Below, in pieces: positions 1 to 11,058 of a stretch of 64,000 nucleotides of DNA (within the stretch, counting starts at the first letter, position 1; every line of letters starts with the position of its first letter). The DNA lies in contig FN649747.1 in NCBI GenBank assembly GCA_000310025.1, positions 1,989,478 to 2,053,477 of the forward strand, given 5' to 3'. The notes under the pieces were generated by a model that saw only the letters and a list, made by a program, of their open reading frames with translations, was not told the DNA's origin and searched no databases. This DNA comes from Ectocarpus siliculosus. Lineage: Eukaryota; Sar; Phaeophyceae; Ectocarpales; Ectocarpaceae. The position numbers were made by a program, and so were the translations under genes.

Positions 1-488
1 GTCAGATGCGGCAGGCAGTATTGCAACGTTCGGTCTCTTGTAGGTCCACCACCAGTAAGGCCGATGCGAGTATCACCTAGACGCAACTCCTCCATGCCGA
101 GAGTATACACGGACGGGGCATGCATGGGCACGTTGCGATTTTTCCCAGAAGCTCACGGGCCTGTGCTTGAACGACGAGAGCGCGTGATTGGTCCTGCCAA
201 GCGCAGGTAGGGTCTCCTGTCGACTGACAACGAGCAACCGAGCTGTCGACTGCATTTGCGGGCGTCGTGCATTTGCGGTGATACTGTACCTCACCCAACA
301 AAAGCTGCCGATCGCGACCCCTCTCCTCTTACGTTCGGTTGTTTCTGGTATTCTGCAGGACTCGTGCCGCTATAGCACTTCCTGCTGTCCTTTTTTGGTC
401 CCTGTAAGCGTTTTTTTTTATTTCTAACATTTGTTTCACTCCGAGGGACACGCGCGTGCTCTTTGTGTTCGCATCGGTTCATCCGCAG
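1..488. other. No gene recognised
   Basis: I see no convincing coding exon here. The open frames on both strands lack domain signal and splice context. The 3' end of this stretch (about 440-488) could be the intron preceding the candidate exon that starts at 489. Confidence 0.4.
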
Positions 489-624
489 TTTATGCTCAAG
501 TCGCCGATCAAGGTGATGCGGGCCGACCTGTTGGAGAAGGAGCAAGGGGTGAGCGAGCTGTACCGGAACACGTACGTCAAGGCCATCATGCGCGGCGACG
601 GCAGCTTTCTCGTTGTCTGGGCAG
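489..624 (+). CDS. Orphan candidate exon, unknown product
   Basis: This is a 136-nt open segment bounded by an acceptor (TCCGCAG before 489) and a good donor (GTGCGT from 625). It begins in phase 0 and ends in phase 1. The translation reads FMLKSPIKVMRADLL, then continues through SELYRNTYVKAIMRGDGSF to a hydrophobic LVVWA end. The amino-acid mix looks like real protein, unlike the neighbouring frames. I do not recognise the family. No partner exon could be joined to it on either side: the left flank is only 488 bases, and nothing coding-like follows before 2.2 kb. It may be an internal exon of a gene that starts left of the window, or a chance open frame. Confidence 0.35.
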
Positions 625-2221
625 GTGCGTTTGCGACCAGCAGTTCGTCTTTCGTCGAGGTCCCCGTGTACCACCGTGTGAAGCATGTTCTTTGGAGCGA
701 ATTCGAAGAAGCGTGTCTGTCCCTGTTGCACCAACTTCACGGACATTGTTGTGGTGGGTCGACCTTTGTAGAAGACGGTGCGACTGCGTTGACTACCGCC
801 CCCCCAGACCGCGAAGAACAAGTCTCATCGCACCAAGAGAAGCTTTCATCGCACCGGTTCCTGCAACGCATCTCCATCCTTGCCCTATTTGAACGCCTTA
901 CGCCCGATGTGCTTCGCTTGCTGCTGTTACGTGGGCCTGATCATTCAGGCGCGCTGAACACGGATTGGGATCAAGAAGGGGGCGCTAAGGACCGCCTGAA
1001 GGTGGCCACTGACTCCTTCCGACTGGAGGGCCTCATCGTTGATGGCGTGCGTCTGGGGGCTGTGTGATGCACAAAGCTTGTGGTCTGTGTGCTGCGCGCA
1101 GCGGAGACTGGACCAGCGTTTTCCTCTCGGCTTGTTTGGAGAAGTCGTATGCATACTCTCCATTCTTTTAACATCACCCTCGCGGCTAGATAGACAGATA
1201 CGCAGATGGGCTACATAAGAGACGAACCGTTTGGGCAACCGATCTTGTGCTGGAGCATGGTGGGTGTGGTATACATGTGCACATGACGATCACGGCACGA
1301 AGCCCATCGTTGGTTGAGAGCCGTTGTGCCAGAGGTTCAGAAAATAGTGCCGCAAGAGGAGAGCCTGGCGTCTCCCTTGTCCGGCTAAGACTGGAAGCAC
1401 CAGACACGCACGCAGCGCTTCTCGTGCCGAAATGACAACAAGAAAAGACCTGCTGTCAACGTCGTGAAACCGTGCATGTGAATGAATGCGAGTGTTTTTC
1501 CGGAGCGTCATGCAGCTGGTATTCATGGCCTCCGTTCGGGCTATCTTGTCGTCCACACAACGACACACGCCGGTTTCGGGTTGTTTATTGAACGTTATGT
1601 TGATTGCTTCGCCTGTACGTATGCATAGTAGGCACGTCTCACTCTAAAGGGTCGAAGAGAACGCCCAACACGAATTTCTGGCTTTTTGGGGTTCCATCCT
1701 CACAGAATTCTCTTGCCATCTTTTACTGAGGCGAGGTTGCGTGTTGCATCTCCACGTGCTTGATTTGAAGGAAATCAACGAAAACGGTATGCGGTTGATG
1801 CATGCATGTTCCTTGTGAAAAGGGCCGCTGGCGAGGGTCTTCTCTGTTTGTTTGCTGATGACGATACGGTATTAAGACCGTACAGACAGACACGCGCTGT
1901 GAAGAAGAAAGACTAAATCAGACCACATTTGCGCGTTACATTTCCGACTTCATATCGGCATGCAAGACACGAGCTTTCGAAGGCGCACCGCAAGCCGCAC
2001 ATTCTACGCAAAGGAAGGTGTGGGTTCCCCTAGCAATAAAATTAGTTATAGTCTAATGGAAACAGCACCGTCATCACCTTTCTTTGTTGTTCCTACAAAA
2101 CCCTAGCATTCTATGATAATAATAGGAAAGGAACAAGCAGGGAGGGGGGGGGGGGGGTCCGGAAAATCTTGGTATGCATCAAATTATTCGTTGTAAATAG
2201 CGTCTCCACGTACGTCCGCCG
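625..2221. other. Non-coding stretch, nothing recognised
   Basis: About 1.6 kb with no exon I can support on either strand. The frame that runs on from the candidate exon at 489 (to about 1067) has no domain signal after the donor. A G homopolymer lies near 2143-2157. This interval should contain the remaining 3' exons of the crotonase-like fragment at 2222-2350 if that gene were intact, but I found no frame with crotonase motifs. Confidence 0.4.
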
Positions 2222-2350
2222 CTATAGGCCGACCTTGATATTAGCGACGTAGAATCCCGCGTCCTCGGAACAGAGCCTAACGTCGCAGGCGCAAGCCAAG
2301 TCCACCGCTCCTCCGACGCACGCCTCGTGGATCGCCGCGATGTCACGGCT
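2222..2350 (-). pseudogene. Crotonase-family exon (dienoyl-CoA isomerase-like), damaged
   Basis: The minus strand encodes one recognisable crotonase exon: IAAIHEACVGGAVDLACACD followed by VRLCSEDAGFYVANIKVGL. In delta(3,5)-delta(2,4)-dienoyl-CoA isomerases (ECH1 type, peroxisomal or mitochondrial beta-oxidation of unsaturated fatty acids) this block carries the oxyanion-hole GG and the ACDIR segment. The frame then hits a stop directly after VGL. Two extra bases (TA) precede GCG GCG GAC, which would read A-A-D as in the family (GLAADV), followed by a GTACGT donor. The usual Gly in IHG is Glu here. No other exon was found, and the 5' side runs into a G homopolymer and the N gap at 2404. It is either a decayed gene or poor sequence at a contig edge. 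The family call is firm; the functional state is not. Confidence 0.7.
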
Positions 2351-2403
2351 TTTGGAATTTGAAGAAGGCAGACGGGGGGGGGGGGGGGGGGGGGGGCCCC
2401 TTT

Positions 2404-2503
2404 NNNNNNNNNNNNNNNNNNNNNNNNNNNNNNNNNNNNNNNNNNNNNNNNNNNNNNNNNNNNNNNNNNNNNNNNNNNNNNNNNNNNNNNNNNNNNNNNN
2501 NNN
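2404..2503. other. Assembly gap 1 (100 N)
   Basis: This is a run of exactly 100 N, so its real length is unknown. It is flanked by G homopolymers at about 2374-2396 and 2530-2552. Open frames reading through it are meaningless. Confidence 0.98.
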
Positions 2504-2540
2504 GGGGGTTGGGGGAAAAAAAGTAGAGGAGAGGGGGGGG

Positions 2541-3358
2541 GGGGGGGGGGGGCGTACTCTTATGTTTTGCATGCCTTAGCGGTTAGACCATTGACGACGC
2601 GTCCTCGAGAGGACGGAGCATTGTTCCCACAGGACCGACCACCGATGGCCAATCGTTCCTTCCTACATTGCCAAAGGTGGCTCAAAAACGTCTTCCCTAG
2701 TCCGTCTATCCTAACGATATCCCTTCCCGCCTTTTCAAACCACTTCCTACTCCCCAGTACAGCTACCGTCGTCTCCTCTCTATGCCTTGCCTCAAACATC
2801 TCCCTGTACGTCCCTTGTATTTTTCCCAGCGCAGTCATGTACACTTCCCTCTCCTTACTGTACAGCCCACATTCCGCGGCTACATGAACACGGTCTTCGC
2901 ATTCGAAGCCACAATCACACTTGAGCTTGTCGTCTTCGTCGTCTACCGTCCTATGTCTTCGTCGACGTTCTCGAAGGCCTATGTCCCCGGTCCTGAATTT
3001 GACCTTAATTAAGCTTTGTCCCTGCATCCATTGGTCCATGAAGGTAATCCTTGAACCCTATTCCTTCTTGCAACATCCCGTACACTTCTAGACCCTCTTT
3101 ATCCTCGGTTTCTTTCCTTATATTCTGTTCTTCTCTCTCGGCACAAGCAACAGGTATCTTCTTCTTGAACCCCTGTATATGCTCCGTTTCCAGCGTTTCA
3201 TCTTCGTCGATGTCGAACCCCTTCCATGCGTCCTCTACAACCTTTACCCATTCCGTGGGTTGTCTACCCCTCTTTTTGTTTGCCCACTTCGCCTCCCACA
3301 CTATTCTCGGCAACCTCTCCTCTCCCATCCCGCACATGCGCGGGGGGGGGGGATGCAC
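2541..3358 (-). pseudogene. Non-LTR retrotransposon (LINE) 3' fragment, frameshifted
   Basis: On the minus strand two overlapping open frames (3358 to 3005, then 3039 to 2560) carry the C-terminal end of a LINE-type endonuclease/reverse transcriptase polyprotein. The first has RLPRIVWEAKW and KRGRQPTEWVKVVEDAW. The second has KFRTGDIGLRERRRRH and a Cys/His cluster (C-x-C-G-F-x-C ... H-V-x3-C) typical of the tail of such proteins. The frames join near 3030 only after a +1 shift, so the copy is dead. It is 5' truncated at about 3355, where it abuts the poly(C) end of another element. Its own 3' end runs through a short palindrome (GTCCTC/GAGGAC) to GCATGCAAAACATAAGAGTA and then a long C tract (read as G on the + strand, about 2530-2552). 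No RT catalytic motif remains. Confidence 0.75.
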
Positions 3359-3368
3359 TCATAGTCGT

Positions 3369-3698
3369 GCATGCCGTAGTCATTAGACCAGTGACCTCGC
3401 ATCCCTACAAAGCCGGGACGGAGCTCGCCGGGTTCTCACCAGGCTCTCACATCACCAAGCGCGAAGCGCCGTGAGGTATTCGGCGAGTCGCATGAAGGGT
3501 GCGCTGCATCCTGCTAAGGGTGTTCGGCATCTTGTGCTCACTTCCTTGCGTACGGATGACAGCTGCGTATGACTTAATTTATTTTCTGGTGCGTTCACTT
3601 CGAGAGACAGTTAACCCTTACTGCTGTGTAACTGCCTCGAGGGCGCTTGATCTTTTTAACACAACGTGGTGCGATCATCCCCCGTTGCGCGGAGTGAG
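3369..3698 (+). repeat. Dispersed repeat family A, copy 1
   Basis: This is about 330 bp nearly identical to 47261-47595. It starts GCATGCCGTAGTCATTAGAC and ends near CCCGTTGCGCGGAGTGAG, with a few substitutions and small indels between copies. The first 85 bases recur at 52004-52088. It begins beside a G tract (3344-3353) and a CACTCATAG motif, so read on the minus strand it ends in poly(C), like the LINE next to it. No coding capacity is visible. It is probably a SINE-like or truncated non-autonomous retroelement. Confidence 0.8.
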
Positions 3699-4548
3699 CG
3701 GGGGGGGATGAAATCTATAGTACAACGTGGCGCTTGCTGGTTATGGCTTGAAATGTGGGAGACGCGGTGCGTTCAGGTCGCGCACTTCCATCTCCAAGAC
3801 GGAGCACTCTATAACCGCACCCTCTTCTAAAGCCATGCATGATGTTGATGGCCGAGCAGAAAGAAGTTGGAATGCATAGTACGAACAATAAAAGGCCATC
3901 GATGAATTAATTCTCATTTCACTATTTTCAAAGGCATCATCAGCCCACAGGCACACGCACGGAACACACCACGAGCAATCCCCCGCCGCACCGCAAAAAA
4001 CGGGCCGGATGGCTCATCAGTCTTCTTTCTAAAGAGTCGCACACCAATAAAAGCGACACACAGCAGTTTGGGGCAGGTACCATGTAAAATATATTGCAGG
4101 AGGGGGGGGGGGTTGGGGGGGATTATATTCCGGCCCTCTCCCTTCTTTTTTTTTGGCTGTTTTTTTGGCGACGAGAGATACAGCAGCAGTGGATAGATAC
4201 CCCGGCTGTCCATTGGCACAATTTAGTCACACAACACACGTACTTGTCTGGTGATGGCTACCACCTTCAGCGGATGCTGGCCGTGGTGGCCGATGCGCCG
4301 GGCCAGGCGCTCCGAGCGGGAGGCCCCGAGGTGATCGGGAGTGTCGTCTCTTACAGCGGTCTTCTGAGTTGAACTCCGCTGCTGCCACGCAACTACTTTT
4401 GGCCCAAGAGAGCAGCGCACCTGCACACGGCTGGCCGTAACTTGAACGTCTTCCGCTCGCTGTCGTTCGCCTTTACCTCTCTCCCTCTCTTGTGTGCGTG
4501 TTCAGGGGAGTGAGTCGCAAGGTGAAGAGCCGATTCACCACAGTAAGG
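3699..4548. other. Upstream region of the RING-H2 gene
   Basis: There is no supported coding exon. A G tract sits at about 4101-4110 and a T tract at about 4147-4154. A strong acceptor (pyrimidine-rich run ending TGTTCAG) falls at 4499-4505, just before the first usable ATG of the RING-H2 gene. This suggests a 5' UTR intron or an upstream exon that I could not identify. One weak candidate is the open segment at about 4261-4372. Confidence 0.35.
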
Positions 4549-6570
4549 ATGCCTGCGCAGGTGTCCTCTGCTGGGCCCGCGGGAGGAGGAAAGCCGCACT
4601 CACCCTGCGGCGGCGGCAGCGGCGGAGAGGAAAAGAGTTCTGCCTCTTACGCGGCCGTAGGAGCAGTTGCCGGATTGGAGACAGGCAGAGATGGGGAATC
4701 GTCTGGGGGAAAGCATCCATCGCAGCAGAAGGACGACGGGGATTCACAGCCAGCGGCAGCCGTGGCCGTGAAGGTGTGCTTGCGGCATAGGGTTGGGCAT
4801 GGTAGTGGGTGGCGCTGCCATGAGCAGCAGACGACGTAATAAGTAGGGGCAGAAGGAGGTAGCTGTTCTCGTTCTGAACTTACTGAACCCACGACAGGAG
4901 CCTGTCTCCCTCATCCCCGTAAACCGTGAAAGGGCGCCGATACACACACACACGATGCTTCCTCGCACCCGCACGTACGCATTCATCACCGCTGCGCCCT
5001 TGCCGGGCCCCGTGGTGGGACTTGTGCTGCGTTATACTGGACACAGAGAACGAGAAACTGCGTGCAGCGTCTGTATACCACCAACATCTGGTTGTATCTC
5101 TCCGTCGTTTTCGTTGACTGGGCTCTTTCATGTGTGCTGCTCCCAACCTCCTTCCTCTGCCTGCCCTGCTCTCCATGAGAGCGTAGGTAAGGAAGGGTGG
5201 CTTGTTCGGAGTGTTGCGACGCACGACGGTCGGCGGCGGGGCGGACGACGACGTGGTCCACGTGCCTGCGGGAGAGATATGCGTGATCTGCATGGAGCCG
5301 TTCCAGGCAAACGATGTGCTCGAGGTTCTGCTCTGCCAGCACATGTACCATCAAAGGTGAGACAAACGAAAAATTGCAGAACAGAAGTTGCGGAGGTTTG
5401 TAATTGGTACAAAAGAGCGGCAGCGGCCAGCAGCAGCAGCAGCAGCAGCGCTCTCTCCCGGCATTTTTGTTCGCGTTCCCAGCAGGCAATGGTGGCGGCA
5501 GTGGTATTGGATGGTGGCGGCAGTGGTATTGGGATTTGATGGAAGGGCTATGAGTGAGGCCATCAACGTGAGCTCCTCGTCAGTTGTTGGCAGGAGGCGC
5601 ACCCACAAGCAGTTTTTTTTCCCGCAACAACTCAAAACGCATCAAAATAGCAATTTACTCTATTTACTGCTGTTCGTACCGGCTGGTTCGTGTACAATGT
5701 GTAAACTTCGACGGCTTTGTGGTCGAAACTGGAAGGATTTTATGTGCTCCCGTCCATTTTCCGACTTTTTAATTCATTTCCGATCCAAATTATTTGTTCA
5801 TCAACCATCGGCGTAAATACTTTATCCAACCAGTTCTTAGGTTTCCGGGTTGTGGGAGGTGAGGTTAAAAGGTAAAGGCCCGAGTGGCCGAGTGGGGTAC
5901 AATTGTAGAGCATTTGTGCGTGGCGTTGTTGAAAAAAAACATAGACTGCATACAGATGGCGCCCGCACTTAAGAACATCTTAATTTGCGTGAGGCTGGGG
6001 TTCTTAGTTGCCTGTTGAGGCTGCGAATGGCCATTATATAGGTTTTAGTGTGAGGTTCTTAACGGGGACCACTAAAATACGCTCATGTTCATGAGTTTTG
6101 GATTTTTTGAGCCTCATGTTCTTAACAGGTAGGTTCTTAAGTGCGGGCGCCATCTGTACACAAACAAGCAAAATCACTGAACACATGCCGCTGGATGGCA
6201 TGGGTGAGTGTATCGTACAATGCATAATAGAACAAAATGTTTGGGTCGCATTGCTCTCAAACAATCTATGCATATCTCACATCTACGCCGGCGGCTGGTG
6301 TGGGGCGATGGTTCTATCTATTCAGGTGCCGTACATTAGAAATAGCCCGGGCATGAGACTTCTCCATAGACTACATTTCTGCTCAGGTTGGGTGCAAGTA
6401 CATATAGTTGTATAGCTTGCAGATGTCATGTCAGGCGAACGGCGGTATTATGGCAGATTCTCACGCTTGACGCTTGGGACAAAGCTGTGTCCTCTTTTCC
6501 GTCTAAACATGTGTCGCGTTCAAATCTACCCGCGGCGGGCCTACGGCTGTATCGTATGCATATGCATACT

Positions 6571-6632
<62 letters not shown>

Positions 6633-9600
6633 GGTTGGAGATGGGGCACGATTTATTGCATGTCTTCGCCAGCTGCGCTGGAAACAGGGCGGTGGTGCCA
6701 TGAAAGAGGCAGAATATTCTGTGTAGTGCTGTATGCGCAGGTGGCCTCCCTTCACTTGCTTGCCAATTTTGCACCTGTGTGTGGTATTATATTGTAGCGG
6801 CAGGAAATCTGGACGCGAAGAAGAGTCTTTCGTTGACTGATTTTAGGTTAGATTTTAGGTACCAAATGGTGCCGATGCTCCGTATGCAACGCTCGCCAAA
6901 TGTTGCCTGGCATGCATGCACAGCCCTATTGTTCCATCGGGTCCACGAGCTGGACTTCTTTTATTGTAAGACTAAATAGTGAGCCGCGGAGCGCGAAGCG
7001 CGACTAGCTGTTCTTTTCCCTCCGTTCGAGGAGGGAAAAGCAGGCTCTATCTATATATACCAGGGGCCCAAGTTTCTAAAAGCGACCGCCTGAATTTTCC
7101 CTCCTTTCAGACCAGCACGAGGTCTAAAGAGCACCGATTAACGATCGACTGGCTTGTGACGAAGTAAAAGAGTAGGGCGCTCTTCGCCACAGCAGATGGC
7201 CGTGCGTCACCGGCGTTTGTACCCAAGAACCGTAGGAGATACTCAACCCCATCCCCGGGAGTTGTCAAGGTAATGGAGGACCAAAAGGTCGGAGATCTCC
7301 CACACACACGCACGCAATCACGCAGTTGGAACAGAGGAAGCACTCAGCTAAACACGCCACACCGCTGGGAGGGGCAAGACAGCACTGGCGGGGAAAAGGA
7401 GCCATGCATATAGCTCCTGCCGAAACGTTTGGGAATATCATACGTATTCATATCCACACCAACTGGAAATGCACACACTCCTTGCCGTGGAAGGGATTGC
7501 TGTGGTGGGCAGCAGGCAAAGGCTGGTGTTGGGCTGGGAAATAAATGTAGATGGCGAATCTCGGACAAACAAAGCGTATCCTCACTCGTTCGTGCAGTAG
7601 TCTATCGCCAGACTCGCAACGAAAAAAAAAAAAACAGAAGATATATTTGTACTATAATAAGAAGCAATGTTTGGAGATGTTGGATGGGTCACTGAAAGAA
7701 AAAATATAGAGTAACGTACACCGCTTCCCGAAGGCGTATTATCACCACCATCCCAGCCATTTAATTTCGTGTCACTTGAACGAGAAGATAATACATACAA
7801 GTGCATCCGGTACTATACTATACACTACTGATGTACACTACTTCCCCAAGAAAATATAGGAACCCCCCTTTTACCTCACGGTATGGGTGTGTGAAAAACA
7901 TCAATACACCCCCAGTTGTTGGGTATGGACGCTTTTCATTTCGTGTAACTTGAAGGACAACATTGTGCATACTACATCCAGCTACACTGTTTACTACAGA
8001 TGCCGGGGTTGCTATCTCGACCACAGGAGGGTTTTGATCCCTCAGTCGTCTGTAGACAGGCCATCTCTCCGGAGCAGTGGTGGGGACCGCGAGGTAGACG
8101 AGGGACAGGGACAGTTCTCTGGGAAGAGGCGACGGTTTCGGATGTGGGATCTGAGGAACAGGTCATGAGTAACCGGGGAGGGGCGGGGAGGGGCGTGCAC
8201 AGACTGACTCCTTCTTGTGCACCACGCGGCGCGGAAAAATGAGAAATGCACAGAAAAGCGCAGGATACAGCCACGCATGCATGAGTTGAAAACACGCATG
8301 TTCGAAGAAGCACAGCGTTTCGTGGAAATGGGGCGCTTGAAGAATGGAGCGAAACGGGCCGAAACACAAAACGTATACGAAGTACTTGCTTAGCAGCTGT
8401 GTAGATTTTCGTGCGGCGCTGCCTGGTACTTGTGCGAGTGTAGACATGGCTGTCATGTTGTCGTGCGGTGCAGCAGAAGGCGCTTGTGCTATGTGTGTGT
8501 GTCTTTTTTGTTAGCATTGACCGTGCTAACCGGCTGACAATGAAAATACGTCAGTCTCGAGTGCGGTGCAAAATTCAAAAATGCTCTTTGGCCGCGATCT
8601 GGGACCCTGTGACCGAGCGCCACATGGGAGAGTCCACGCCATTCGCACGATTAAAGACAGATACCGTAGCAATAACAGAAGAATACTTGCACTCGTTTGC
8701 CATGGCTGCTACTACTCTGGATGCGCGTGCGTTTTGCGTTGTTTTCATCGTCTTCCCCTGCATTTCCTACCGCCACTCTCGTTGCCAGCATTCCCACTAC
8801 TTTTTGTCGGGTCCTCTCCAGTCCCGCCTGCGGCGTTGGTTGTGAGGAAGGTCACCTTTGCTATCTTCCATGCCATGTTTTCCCCCTCCATCATCGCCTC
8901 CACTCTCCTTTCTATCTTTCTCCTTTCTTTCATCATCGCCATTCTGTGTGTGTGTGTGTGCGTGTGTGTGGACTGAGGGCACCCGTCGATACCTCAGACC
9001 GTGCCCCCGAAAAGGGTGCGAGAGACCGCAACAAGCTTCGGTTTGCGGCAGCGTACAGAGGGATGGGGAGCCGGATATAGTCTACACAGGAAGAAGGAGA
9101 GAGAGAGAGAGAGAGAGACAAAAGACGACTAAATAGCTCCGTGGAAACGAAAGAGGAGACCCAGCTGGAAGTTTGTCGTGAAGACCCTCGCTGTGCCTCT
9201 CTCTCCAAAGGCTAAACACTGAAAAAATCGCGCTCTCCCCCTCCCCCCCCGCCCGCGCGCGAATGACTTGACTGCAAATACACATCTAGGTGCATCCACG
9301 AATGGCTGGGCAGCCACAAGTCGTGCTGCGTGTGCATGGCGGACATGGAGGAGATGGCGAGGGCAACGAAGAAACCTTCCCGTCGGCACCGCCGTCGTTC
9401 ACGTGAGTTGCGGGCTGCGGAAGAGGCAATGGCAATAGGCAGACACCGTGCAAGAGGCCGGAGAGATGGTACCCCCCCCCCCCCCCGTAGACCGATTATC
9501 AAAGCGGGATTGCTTCAAGACCAAGCTTGTGCCAACACCAAAAGTGTTTTTTAAGGTTTTGGAAACATCTCGTCGAGGGCTGGCTTTCCGTAGACTGCAT

Positions 9601-11022
9601 CGGGCTCCTTTCTGCGCCCGCTTGGTTGTGGAGAAAATAATCGAACTTTGAAGGTCGGCCTGGGGGGGGTGCCACCTGGCCACCTCTTACGGTAGGTGTT
9701 AACGGCGTACGCATTTGTCAGCGCAAAGTATTACGTCACGGTACAAGATTCAGTTGTTAGGTATGCCGATTCATGTTTCCTTCTAGTCAGTGCGCGTTTG
9801 GGTTGTTGGTTTCCGGCTGCATGGTGTACATCTGTTTTTTTTTGTAGCTTGGTACGTGGCCTGGTTCCTCGACTGGTGCCTCCGAGAAGATGGATGGGGT
9901 TGAATTGTTGTTGTGGCAAGCCTCCGGTCACGGAAAAACGTTCACAGATCGCGGGACTAACAAATGGTAATGTTGACTTTGGTGATACACACAGATCCGA
10001 GCTGTCTGGAGCCTGCGTGCACCCACCAGTACGCGTGATTGGTTGGGTGTTTTTTGTCTCGTTCGTGTGTAGTCGTCGTTGACGCTTGTGACGCGCTGCT
10101 GTTGTTGCCACGAACGACCGCACAGACGCCAGAGACAGCACCACCAAACATGGCTATCGGTGCAAGCACCAGACGTTCCCTCGGGCATCTAGGGAGGGGG
10201 GCGGTTGTTGGGGTTGTATATAGTCGTCGACCCGCGTACCCCCCTTTAGGTTATCTTTTGTAGTCTGTTTTCGTTTATTCCGTCATGTACATCGCCTTGA
10301 CCTGATTCCCAAACAATTTTCTTTTTCGGCGCCTCCGCGTGTTGTCCCTTTTGGCGCAACACCGGGGAACGGGTGACGCACCACACGACTTGCTGCGGAC
10401 CAAAAAACACGTGCGTGTGCCACCATCATCTCAAGGGGCGCGACCAGCGACGATATTGGAGAGATCGGAGAGCCTGAGGTCGGAGTCCGGGTACAGCTCC
10501 GACCAGGCCCGCTCCACGCTGTCCTCGATGTCGGCTCCAGCCGCCTTGGCGGACAGGCTGCCGGCCGACAGCGGCCGACCGCAGGCCAGCGGCGAACCGC
10601 CACCGCTACCGCTGCCCTGCACGCTCCAGCCCAGGATCGGTGGTACTAGTGACGCCGGGCCTAGCTGGACTTGGCACCAGCCTCGCGGTCACGGTAGAGC
10701 TTCAGGCGTCGGCGGGCGCCCCGCCGAGAGCAGAGCGGCGCCCGTTGGACGGTCGCCGACGCCCATACCGAGGTCGTCGCTGCTCAACCCTCGGTGGCCG
10801 CGCAACCCGAGGTCGCCCGCGGCGCGGAGCACTGTTATTACCCGGCGGCGAACGGCGGCGGTATTGGGATTTTCTAGCCCGCCCGCGGTAAGCACCACAT
10901 CGCCCGGTCCCTCTGCTGCTGCTGGTGCTGCTGCGTCGTTGAACACGAGGTTAACACCCGTGTCGGAATGGACGCTGCAGAGCGGTGCCGACGGCAGCCG
11001 AGAACGCAAGACCAGCGGCACT

Positions 11023-11058
<36 letters not shown>

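Noticed and set aside
2222-2579. Open frames reading through the N gap at 2404-2503
   Set aside because: The X residues are unknown bases. Only the crotonase part (2222-2350) has support.
5876-5935. tRNA gene
   Set aside because: A-box-like sequence only. There is no B box and no cloverleaf.
6426-6755. Frames through the (CT)28 repeat coding (RE)n or (SL)n
   Set aside because: Microsatellite translation, not a gene.
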